DNA of 64,000 nucleotides from the NCBI RefSeq assembly GCF_903819435.1, contig NZ_CAIJDP010000079.1, positions 124,001-188,000 on the forward strand. Direction: 5' to 3'. The notes under the pieces were generated by a model. That model had not been told where the DNA came from and made no database searches. It saw only the letters and a program-made list of their open reading frames with translations. Position numbers and translations under genes: made by a program. This DNA is from Flavobacterium salmonis. GTDB taxonomy: Bacteria > Bacteroidota > Bacteroidia > Flavobacteriales > Flavobacteriaceae. This document shows, piece after piece, positions 57,201 through 64,000 of this stretch. Numbering within the stretch: position 1 is the first letter of the stretch; the number at the start of each line of letters is the position of its first letter.

Positions 57201-58801
57201 TCGGGTGCATAGGCTGCATTTTCAAAAGTTACGGAACTCACTTCCATATTAACTGCACCAACTGCATAATTTTTACCAATAATGATACTTGCAAGCTGCT
57301 GGGTCTGAATTTTTAAATCGCCAATTCCAAAAAGGGCTTTATCGCCTGTAATATTGATATAATAGATTCCTGCACTCTGAGACTGAAAAGACAAATCTCC
57401 TTTTCTCAATTTATTAACAGCACCTGTTGTAAAGCTTTTCGATGAAATAACCGTCCCGCCACCATTCGCGGATGTAGAAACAGATACACTCATTTGAGAA
57501 CCGGGAGCTAAATTTGAAATGTACTCATACAGCCATGAAAATTGATAATCCCTGGAAGCTTCCAATTGTACCGGAAATGAATAAACCGAGTTTTCAGCCG
57601 TACCGTCCCATCTAATATAAAGCAATCTTCCTGCATAATTTGAATCATCCGATTCTAAAGCATGTCCTGATGTTACATCCATATATCGTGTTCCGCTGGC
57701 CGCATTTGCTGTATTGAAAATCGCGGAGGATAATGAGTTGGTCCAGTTATAAGCCGCTGGCGAACCTGAATTATCATTAACAAAACCATCCCAGGTATTG
57801 ATTAAATTTGAAGATTTCAGTTTTAAATCCCCAATTGCCATAAGTCCGGATCCTGCTGTAATAGTTACGTAATAAACACCATCAGCATTTGAAATAAAAG
57901 ACAAGTCTCCTCTTCTTAATTTATTGGCATTTCCGGTTGTAAATGTTTTAGAAGCAATAACTCCGGTTCCGTTTGCAGCTGCTGATATGGCTACATTTAT
58001 AGGAGTTCCGGGAGCAGAATTTGATATATATTCATAAATCCATGAAAACTCATATTTAAGATCTTTCTCTAATTTTACCGGATAACTGTAGGTTGAAGCA
58101 GAATAAGCGCTATTATCCCAGCGAATGTACATTATTCTTCCATTGTAAGCTGTATTATCTGATTCGAATGTATGCCCGGAAGTTACATCCAGATATCTTA
58201 CACCACTGGTAGAATTAGCGGTGTTCCATGGTAAACTTGCCGAAGTATTGGCCCAACCGTAATCATTTGGTTTACCCGAATTGTTCCCTGCAACACCTGC
58301 CCATCTGCCAAGCAGGTTATCTGATCCGTAAACAATTGGTCCTGATGAAATATCAGTTACAAAATCTAATGGTTTTGAGGTTAAATAATGACCATCCTGA
58401 TAAATATTTACAAGACTATTTTTTACCACGTACCTGTAAGTCTGTTCCTGAGCATTATCAACAGAAGTACTTAAACTTTCTACTGCTGATAAAACTGTGG
58501 AATGATTAAAAGTAGTTTTATCCAAAGAAGTCCGGAATCCAAGTCCGGAAGTATTTTTAACTTCTACATCCAATCCCCTGCCCAGAGCTGAATTTATTTT
58601 GGTCTTTACTTCCAGCGTAAATTCTGTCTGACTGGATAACGGGAAAGATAGTATATCCGGAGCAGCACTATTACTAAATGTTTTTGAACCGTTTAATGTC
58701 GTAGCCAAATTTACTTTAACCGGAAGATTAGGAGCCTGTGCCTGTATTCGGAACAAAAAGACCGACAGACCGAAAAATAAAAAGGTGTATAATTTTTTCA
58801 T
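54272..58801 (-). CDS. T9SS-secreted multidomain GH128-like beta-1,3-glucanase
   Basis: 1509 aa. Signal peptide (1-22), a LamG-like part (~25-160), two tandem ~165-residue beta-sandwich repeats (165-330, 335-500; probably carbohydrate-binding), a beta-helix-like linker, then a Glyco_hydro_cc/GH128 TIM barrel (~725-970) with catalytic Glu candidates at 796 (LLGFNEPDRPD) and 886 (PLWITEWNIGANW). Two or three fibronectin type III domains (~1060-1330), an F5/8-C-like domain (~1330-1430) and a type A T9SS sorting signal (AFPNPTSGQFDISF to VKK) follow. Secreted or surface-attached, it would bind and cut beta-1,3-glucan. Confidence 0.85.
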   Translation of the reverse strand: MKKLYTFLFFGLSVFLFRIQAQAPNLPVKVNLATTLNGSKTFSNSAAPDILSFPLSSQTEFTLEVKTKINSALGRGLDVEVKNTSGLGFRTSLDKTTFNHSTVLSAVESLSTSVDNAQEQTYRYVVKNSLVNIYQDGHYLTSKPLDFVTDISSGPIVYGSDNLLGRWAGVAGNNSGKPNDYGWANTSASLPWNTANSTSGVRYLDVTSGHTFESDNTAYNGRIMYIRWDNSAYSASTYSYPVKLEKDLKYEFSWIYEYISNSAPGTPINVAISAAANGTGVIASKTFTTGNANKLRRGDLSFISNADGVYYVTITAGSGLMAIGDLKLKSSNLINTWDGFVNDNSGSPAAYNWTNSLSSAIFNTANAASGTRYMDVTSGHALESDDSNYAGRLLYIRWDGTAENSVYSFPVQLEASRDYQFSWLYEYISNLAPGSQMSVSVSTSANGGGTVISSKSFTTGAVNKLRKGDLSFQSQSAGIYYINITGDKALFGIGDLKIQTQQLASIIIGKNYAVGAVNMEVSSVTFENAAYAPEKVISPSLQTADISSSVNVGAYAKSKVVLNSSASLYLKNAYNPLINSTINLNSANAQVYFENVKPSVVISSYLQYISVNGTLAGNGTNVIVSNYAGGAVVAPYTSDLKPLEVFTAENFAGTSQQYETVTPHDNLSSFDNAIKSFKLKKGYMATFASNADGSGYSRVFIAENQDLEIPVLPVNLNGTISFIRTMKWHEVNKKGLAGGSTEAMEATNITWYYNWNTGMNSTPNIEYVPIRQTNFWPSFTPAYTKEGYTHLLGFNEPDRPDQSNMTVEAAIASWPALMKSGLRLGSPATSDPFNPWMGTFMMQAEANNYRIDYIAIHCYWYKTAAQWKSDLQNVYDRYKRPLWITEWNIGANWTGNNFPDGPTLLTDANAIKHKNDLAAILTVLETTDYVERYSIYNWVQDARAMYVTIDDAFKTRNPNWQNYVWLQTAPVISSTATSYVVLTPAGEYYANNTSAKAYSSNREYISTWKTKVETLSYQLSSDYQNITIKWTGTNNDLVNKYILERKLTGENDFSVFYESTDYKVTQKTDLVHSRAEYRIKVVGKDNTESAYSAIMVFEQAPIAATPSNIEGKALSKSIINLKWTAVAGAESYTIKRSETLNGTYENVAVYLKETTLDDINLQENKDYFYKLASVNTGGESQYSTPLNVKTMAFAIPPAVINASLAYGNAKVNLTWDFMYDVSFYVKRSTSSSGPFTTIATVATNAYSDVSVSNGTPYYYKIAAFNTLGEGPESNLLTATPAQGQKITGSIIGHTGSYQSNGATIEKAFDENLTTYVDGPTATGYVGYDFGTNGKASLTDIRYVPRNGFGNRITGSEIRGSNSEDYLNSYEVLHIITSTPANDVFTQDSGLATPKYRYIYWYTPTGYGNIAELEFYGSVDTTLSTNKPAGISGNLTAFPNPTSGQFDISFPIADGVQKITIYTVGGKLISESDYEVQNGKVQLNLENNSSGLYFVKLHSYPDKAIRVVKK
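57302..58309 (-). repeat. Two tandem ~165-residue domain repeats in the GH128-like gene
   Basis: 57812-58309 and 57302-57799 encode parallel domains sharing RYLDVTSGH/RYMDVTSGH, YIRWD, SWIYEYISN/SWLYEYISN, SKTFTTG/SKSFTTG and KLRRGDLSF/KLRKGDLSF. They are colinear over the whole length but clearly diverged, so this is an older in-gene duplication. Confidence 0.8.
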
Positions 58802-58973
58802 ATGAAGTCTTATTTAAAAATTGTTTTAAAATTTTTGTTTTACTTTTTAGTTAGTGACAAATTAATTTGATGCAGAAACCAAGAAACTCCTGCAGTTAAT
58901 AACCGGTAAAAATGTATGGATCCATCTGAATTACTGCTGGATTATACAAAAAAAGCAAATCCAGTTTCATAAA

Positions 58974-59015
58974 GACCACCGGCATTATTCTTTTACAAAT
59001 AATGCCTTTGTGGTC
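58974..59015 (-). terminator. Hairpin between susD and the GH128-like gene
   Basis: On the minus strand GACCAC and GGCATTATT pair with AATAATGCC and GTGGTC (58974-58988 with 58999-59015) around an 8-nt loop, interrupted by a small internal loop. It lies in the 357-bp gap 58802-59158, about 140 bp past the susD stop, with a T-rich stretch further on. It likely attenuates readthrough so SusCD exceed the hydrolases. Nothing else was recognised in the gap. Confidence 0.65.
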
Positions 59016-59158
59016 AATACTTCTTAAAAACTATTAATTGGTGGGCAAAAAATTAAATCTTTTTAATCAATGTACGATTTGTTGATAAGCTTAAACTTTG
59101 TGGTAATTTTAAGCAATTAACTTTGTGGTATTAGTACATTTAAATTGACATTTTAGAA

Positions 59159-61141
59159 TTATAATACACTTTCATCCGCAACAGCATCCTGCCATTTATC
59201 CCAAACCTTAATGTTAGGGTCATAACCATCATAACCGTAGTTCTGACTTAATTTACCTTTAATATTAGCTGTTATATCACCGTTTGGTATAGGCCAGTAA
59301 TTATTACGTTTGTCCATAGTATAGAATTTAGTACCATTTGGCACAACAATTCCGCTTGGATATTTGTTATATAGTGTGTAGTGTACGATACGCTGATACC
59401 AGTAACTGCCTCCGGCATTGTCTGTTCCTGACTGCTTGTCCCAATTGCTTAAACTGTACGTTTGCCCCCATTCATCGGGTTTTCCGCTTATGGCTAAACA
59501 ATGCGAAATACGTTTTAATTCTACATTTCTCCATTCTTCCAGATAAAGTTCTCTTCCTCTTTCTGCACAAATATCACCAATAGTTACCTGTGTGTACATT
59601 TGCGAAGCTCCCGCTCTGGCTCTGACAGCATTTACATCCTGTGCTGCACCTCCAACATTTCCCTGATAAAAACGTGCTTCTGCTCTTAACAAATAAGTTT
59701 CGGCTAAACGATACAGGTACCAATGCGCCTTACTTCCGGTACTTGCCCCTTGAAAATCAGTCGCATTTGCATTGGTTTCATTCACAACATCATGCAGGTA
59801 GATTTTATATAACGGAAAATCGAACCATTCACGAAGGGTATCTCTGGATAACAGAACACCATTATGTTTCATTCTAAAATTTTGCTGGTAGTATGCAGAG
59901 GTTTTATCACTGTATTTAAGATCTTCCATATTGACCCAGTTACCAACAGTATTATTATGTCTAAGATCCTGCTTGTCCTCAATACCGTTTACGACCCACA
60001 TAGGATGCTGTGAATAATAGGAAGCACTAATCGTTGCAATACCACGCCCCAATGCTCTTGCATAATCGTATTTGACCTGATAATTTGCATTATTTGAGGC
60101 AAAACGAGCTGCTGCCTGTTTTCCATCAGGTGTTGTTAGTGTGCCCGAATTCCAGTTAGGTCCAAAAATTCTCATGGAAGCAAATGGTAAAAATGATTGT
60201 ACACCACCATTGGGCATTATCATGATAGCTTCTTTATTTGCTGCAATGATTTTATTTTCTGGTCTGTGCAAATCCCAGATAACATTTCTGGTAATCGTCC
60301 ATGTTTGTGGATTTCCTCCCGGATCAAAAGTTCCAAAATTGCTTTGCATTAAAGAATACCCGGATTGATTGATCAGAATATTGGCCTGTGCTTCAGCTTC
60401 AGCAAATTTGCCTGATGCCAGATAACATTTAATCAATAACTGACGACACGCCCCTTTATTCACCACACCTAAATATGGCAGTTTTGACTGTTCCGGAACC
60501 CATTCAACAGCTTTTTCCATATCAGCTGTAATCATTTCAATGATAGCTTCTTTCTTAGTCGAATAATAAGTTTGCTTAGGAATTTCCAAAATTTTTGTAA
60601 TTAGGGGTACATCTCCAAATTGATATACCAGATTTAAATAACGGTATGCTCTATGAAAATAGGCCTGACCGATATACTTATTCTTAACTTCCTGAGTTAA
60701 ACTCGTTACCTTATCAATATAGGTCAATATAGTATTGGCATGCTTAATACCACTATAAGCTTCACCCCAGTAAAATCCAAGGTAAAAATCATCATTTGGA
60801 TCTGTTTTAAAACTTCCGGTAGGGACTATAGTATTGGCAAAATCAGAAATTGTACTGCTATTATCCGTCTTTCCATATTTTGCCATATCAGAGAAAACAT
60901 ATTCTGTACCAATAGGCACACTATTACCGGCACTTCTAAAATGGATATAATTATTACGGAGTTGTTTATCAGCACTTGCCAAAACTGCCTGCAAACCGGA
61001 TTCTGTAGTAAATGTAGTTTCAGGCTCGTAAAAGGAAAGTGGGTCCGGCTCCAAAAAATCCTTTGAACAAGAAACCAAAAGAGCAGTCACTGCTACTATA
61101 GATACAAGTGCTGAGATTTTATTTTTTATATATTTTTTCAT
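59159..61141 (-). CDS. susD: SusD/RagB-family surface glycan-binding lipoprotein
   Basis: 660 aa. Lipoprotein signal with lipobox LLVSC (Cys 25) followed by SKDFLEPDPLSFYEPETTF, the usual SusD opening. TPR-like helices follow, with QAYFHRAYRYLNLVYQFGDV, and C-terminal LAETYLLRAEARFYQGN and NAVRARAG, then ICAERGRELYLEEWRNVELK. It caps the SusC channel and binds oligosaccharide outside the cell. It starts 13 bp after susC. With GH16 and GH128-like genes behind it, the ligand is probably laminarin or another beta-1,3-glucan. Confidence 0.93.
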   Translation of the reverse strand: MKKYIKNKISALVSIVAVTALLVSCSKDFLEPDPLSFYEPETTFTTESGLQAVLASADKQLRNNYIHFRSAGNSVPIGTEYVFSDMAKYGKTDNSSTISDFANTIVPTGSFKTDPNDDFYLGFYWGEAYSGIKHANTILTYIDKVTSLTQEVKNKYIGQAYFHRAYRYLNLVYQFGDVPLITKILEIPKQTYYSTKKEAIIEMITADMEKAVEWVPEQSKLPYLGVVNKGACRQLLIKCYLASGKFAEAEAQANILINQSGYSLMQSNFGTFDPGGNPQTWTITRNVIWDLHRPENKIIAANKEAIMIMPNGGVQSFLPFASMRIFGPNWNSGTLTTPDGKQAAARFASNNANYQVKYDYARALGRGIATISASYYSQHPMWVVNGIEDKQDLRHNNTVGNWVNMEDLKYSDKTSAYYQQNFRMKHNGVLLSRDTLREWFDFPLYKIYLHDVVNETNANATDFQGASTGSKAHWYLYRLAETYLLRAEARFYQGNVGGAAQDVNAVRARAGASQMYTQVTIGDICAERGRELYLEEWRNVELKRISHCLAISGKPDEWGQTYSLSNWDKQSGTDNAGGSYWYQRIVHYTLYNKYPSGIVVPNGTKFYTMDKRNNYWPIPNGDITANIKGKLSQNYGYDGYDPNIKVWDKWQDAVADESVL

Positions 61142-61154
61142 TGTTGAGTAATTT

Positions 61155-64000
61155 TTAAAGTGAAACGTTAAAACCTAAATTAAACATTCGTGTAGCAAGT
61201 CCACTATTATATGCTCCATCTGAATTCTTTCCTCCTGTTTCCGGGTCTCCGTAATATTTCCATTCGCCTGAAGCAGCCCATGTAGCCACGTTCTGACACG
61301 AAGCAAAAATTTTGAAATTGTTCACATGCAGACGATCTAAAAGATCTTTAGGAAGCGTATAAGCCAGCGAAATATTATCTAAACGAATGAAACTACGGTC
61401 ATATAATTTTTGTGTTCCGGCTCCTGCAGGTCCTCTGGCATCAAGGCGTGCCCAATCATTGGTTGGATTATCAATTGTCCAATACGGATTTACAAACGGA
61501 TTATAATTGTTAGTATACAAACTACCGTCGTTATACGTATTCATATAACGTCCATCAAGCGATTTGTGCCCCATGTACGAATACATGTTAATGGCCAGAT
61601 TCCAGTTTTTATAAATCCTGAATTCATTACGTAACGACCAGTTGATTGGTGGTGCTTCCTGGCCTAAAAACTGTTTATCTTTTTCATTATAAATTGGTTT
61701 TCCATTCACATCATCGGCAGTGTAACTGTTTTCGACTTTTGGATCACCGGGGCGCTGTCCATACTTAGCAGCTTCTTCAAACTCTTCTTTTTGCCAGATC
61801 CCGATTACTTTATAATCCCAGATTTGAGAAATAGGTCTCCCGATAAACCACTTATTGGTCTTATCATCTGATTCTTTAGTGCCAATAACATTGCCATTTG
61901 AATCCTTAACATCTTCCATATTGCCATATAATGCATTGATGGTATTCTTGTTATATGAAAAAGCAATGCTGGTAGTCCATTCAAAGTTTGGATTTTTTAT
62001 ATTTATTGTATTAAGGCTTATCTCAATACCTTTGTTTTCAACCTCTCCAAGATTAGTGGCAATTGATCCAAATCCGGTAAAAGGAGACAAACGTTGATTC
62101 ATGATCATATCATGGGTAATCATTCTGTAAACATCTATGGTACTTGTAATTCGGTCATTTAAGAAACCAAGGTCAAGACCAATATTGGTTGCTTCTGTTT
62201 TTTCCCACTGTAAATTTGGATTTGCCATACGATCAATTCCTAAGTATTTCACATCAACAATATTCCCTGATGCATCGATATAGCCCATTGTTGCGCCAGT
62301 ACCTGAGGCTAAGTTTGCCAAAGCCAGATAGGGGTCAGATAGTGTTCTGTTTCCGTTTTTACCCCATGACAAGCGCAATTTACCTGTACTCATCTTATCC
62401 CAATTGAACCAGTTTTCTTTATTAAAGCTCCATCCTGCTGCTACAGAAGGAAAAACTCCATACGGATCTGTAGATCCAAATGCGGAATATCCATCACGGC
62501 GTATCGTTCCTGTTACCATATAACGATCATTAAACGAATAGAAAAGTCTCGCCATTAATGCATCGGCTGTTTGATGCGTGTCGTTTGATGAAAACGAACT
62601 ATTAGCAAGTGTTGCATTAGCAATATTATGAAACCCTAATGCATCTGATGGCAGAATATTATTTGCATCAATACGATCTGACCATGTTTTAAGTTCCTCA
62701 GCTTCCTGAACAAAAGTGGCTATAATATGGTGTTTTTCGGCAAATGTATAATCCCATGTTATTGTATTATTCAGGTTCCATGTAAAATTTTTACCGTTTT
62801 CTCTGTCTACTCCTATGGTAGCAGCATTCCAGCCTTTGTGACCTGATGACTGGAAATAACGATTGTAAAAAAATTGATATCGTGGAGCAACATTAAAAGA
62901 ATATGTAATTCCAAAAGGCAAATTTACCTTGGTATTGAAAATGGTATTCAATACCGTATATCCTTTCTCAAGTTCTATAAATTGGCGGTCGTAGTAATAA
63001 TTATATCCTCCGATAGTCTGCCCCATTGGCTGTCTGGCATATTCGCCGTTTGCTTCCTTAAATACAGAAAAAGGACTGTTTCTCAACATATTTGCATCCC
63101 AGTAATTAGTCCCTGTACCTACGGCTATGTCGCCATCTGTACGGTCCTGAAAATTAATATTTGCCCCAAATTCCAGCCAGCTTGTAATTTTAGCATCCAC
63201 TTTCATATTGGCACGAACTGCCTCATAATCGTTACCCTGAATAGCTCCTTCTGATGTTAAATAGCCCAAAGACATATAATAATTTACTTTATCATTTGCT
63301 CCGGAAACACTTAAATTATGGTCATGATTGATTCCTGTTCTAAATGTACTGTCATACCAATTGTGTGTTTTTCCCTCTGTAAAATTTTTTAAAAGCATAG
63401 GGTCAGTGATTCCCAAACGCAGTCCCCATACTTCATTCAGGCTTTTTCCCTGAGTTTGTCCCGCCGGTTGATACCCTAACCATTGGGCCTGAGTTATACC
63501 ATATTGATCTAATTGGTCAGGGCTTGTGTAATACCCCGGTTTACCAGCAGCTGTTCCTGTCATCCATGCTTCGTAATTTCCTGTAGCTGTATTTTGACCA
63601 TACGTTTTAGCAGTCTCCCAATCCTGACGGTATTTTATATACCCTTGCGGAGAGTACACATCACGATAGGCACTTTCATTGACAATGGTCGTGTTGGTAG
63701 TAACATTTATGACAGGCTTGCCTGTTTTTCCTTTTTTGGTTGTAATAACAATAACCCCTGCTGCTGCTTTAGAGCCAAAAATAGCTGTTGCGGATGCATC
63801 TTTTAAGATATCTATCTGACCAACATCATCAGGATTAATTTCTGAAAGCTCACCATAAAACTGCATTCCGTCTAAAATAATAAGCGGCGAGTTATGTCCG
63901 GCACCATCAGGATTGTAAACAGAAGTCTGCCCGCGAACCTGTAAAGATCCGCCTCCTTTTGCATCAGCTGAATACCCAACTTTTAAGCCTGGTACACCTC
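61155..64000 (-). CDS. susC: SusC/RagA-family TonB-dependent transporter, 5' end beyond window
   Basis: The frame is open to the right edge, so the N-terminus (signal peptide, carboxypeptidase-like domain) is missing. An internal ATG at 63866 is not the start: upstream codons encode the plug domain (VRGQTSVYNPDGAGHNSPLI, then LDGMQFYGELSEINPDDVGQ and ILKDASATAIFGSKAAAGVI). About 948 residues are visible, ending in beta strands with the final MFNLGFNVSL. It imports glycan fragments across the outer membrane with SusD using TonB energy. It heads the beta-glucan operon here. Confidence 0.93.
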   Translation of the reverse strand, partial: GVPGLKVGYSADAKGGGSLQVRGQTSVYNPDGAGHNSPLIILDGMQFYGELSEINPDDVGQIDILKDASATAIFGSKAAAGVIVITTKKGKTGKPVINVTTNTTIVNESAYRDVYSPQGYIKYRQDWETAKTYGQNTATGNYEAWMTGTAAGKPGYYTSPDQLDQYGITQAQWLGYQPAGQTQGKSLNEVWGLRLGITDPMLLKNFTEGKTHNWYDSTFRTGINHDHNLSVSGANDKVNYYMSLGYLTSEGAIQGNDYEAVRANMKVDAKITSWLEFGANINFQDRTDGDIAVGTGTNYWDANMLRNSPFSVFKEANGEYARQPMGQTIGGYNYYYDRQFIELEKGYTVLNTIFNTKVNLPFGITYSFNVAPRYQFFYNRYFQSSGHKGWNAATIGVDRENGKNFTWNLNNTITWDYTFAEKHHIIATFVQEAEELKTWSDRIDANNILPSDALGFHNIANATLANSSFSSNDTHQTADALMARLFYSFNDRYMVTGTIRRDGYSAFGSTDPYGVFPSVAAGWSFNKENWFNWDKMSTGKLRLSWGKNGNRTLSDPYLALANLASGTGATMGYIDASGNIVDVKYLGIDRMANPNLQWEKTEATNIGLDLGFLNDRITSTIDVYRMITHDMIMNQRLSPFTGFGSIATNLGEVENKGIEISLNTINIKNPNFEWTTSIAFSYNKNTINALYGNMEDVKDSNGNVIGTKESDDKTNKWFIGRPISQIWDYKVIGIWQKEEFEEAAKYGQRPGDPKVENSYTADDVNGKPIYNEKDKQFLGQEAPPINWSLRNEFRIYKNWNLAINMYSYMGHKSLDGRYMNTYNDGSLYTNNYNPFVNPYWTIDNPTNDWARLDARGPAGAGTQKLYDRSFIRLDNISLAYTLPKDLLDRLHVNNFKIFASCQNVATWAASGEWKYYGDPETGGKNSDGAYNSGLATRMFNLGFNVSL

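Noticed and set aside
63864..63866. ATG as SusC start
   Set aside because: The frame continues upstream through conserved plug-domain sequence to the edge, so the true start is outside.

Overview
The window looks like a chromosomal segment of a Flavobacteriia-type Bacteroidota, most likely Flavobacterium. The evidence is strong AT richness, a SusC/SusD pair, a type IX secretion C-terminal sorting domain, GG-leader peptides, and promoters of the Bacteroidota form TTG-N~20-TAnnTTTG. No rRNA, tRNA, CRISPR array or complete insertion sequence was seen.

Layout. (1) 1-10,018, all minus strand: a defence island. From upstream to downstream it holds an XRE-type regulator, a type III Mod methyltransferase, a large type IIG/PglX-like adenine methyltransferase, a PD-(D/E)XK-like protein, a membrane-anchored winged-helix protein and the type III Res subunit; after a terminator comes a partial HNH protein that runs off the left edge. 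(2) 10.1-10.5 kb: decayed sequence with a possible mobilization-protein tail and an inverted repeat. (3) 10.5-15.3 kb: housekeeping and redox genes (SpoU methyltransferase, RidA, frameshifted Crp/Fnr regulator, OsmC, frameshifted alpha/beta hydrolase, OxyR), with two 129-bp repeats bracketing the hydrolase. (4) 15.4-22.6 kb: small proteins, an exonuclease/GIY-YIG fusion, a decayed gene, a response regulator and a CheB-CheR-PAS-histidine kinase fusion. (5) 22.8-25.6 kb: a papain-like/NlpC-like protein and a GCS/glutamine-synthetase-like amidoligase candidate, a possible uncharacterised peptide-modifying pair. (6) 25.7-38.0 kb: a glycan-utilisation cluster without SusCD (LacI, DUF4861, GH43, DUF2264, GH78, GH2, wrecked GH43), which fits arabinogalactan or another rhamnose/arabinose/galactose-rich glycan. 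(7) 38.0-52.6 kb: a class I lanthipeptide cluster (precursor, LanC, S41 protease, split LanB, C39-ABC exporter, HlyD) that continues into glycosyltransferase-like genes and a UDP-galactopyranose mutase carrying an in-frame amber codon. (8) 53.2-64.0 kb: a beta-1,3-glucan locus (GH16, a T9SS-secreted GH128-like enzyme, SusD, and SusC running off the right edge).

The lanthipeptide cluster lies between two glycan loci. One border is the wreck of a GH43 gene, and the other holds a possible transposase scrap, so the cluster was probably acquired as a block. The most interesting candidates are the glycosyltransferase-linked lanthipeptide cluster and the amidoligase/papain-like pair. Several genes carry single lesions (crp, hydrolase, glf). 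These may be real decay or sequence errors and should be checked against reads.
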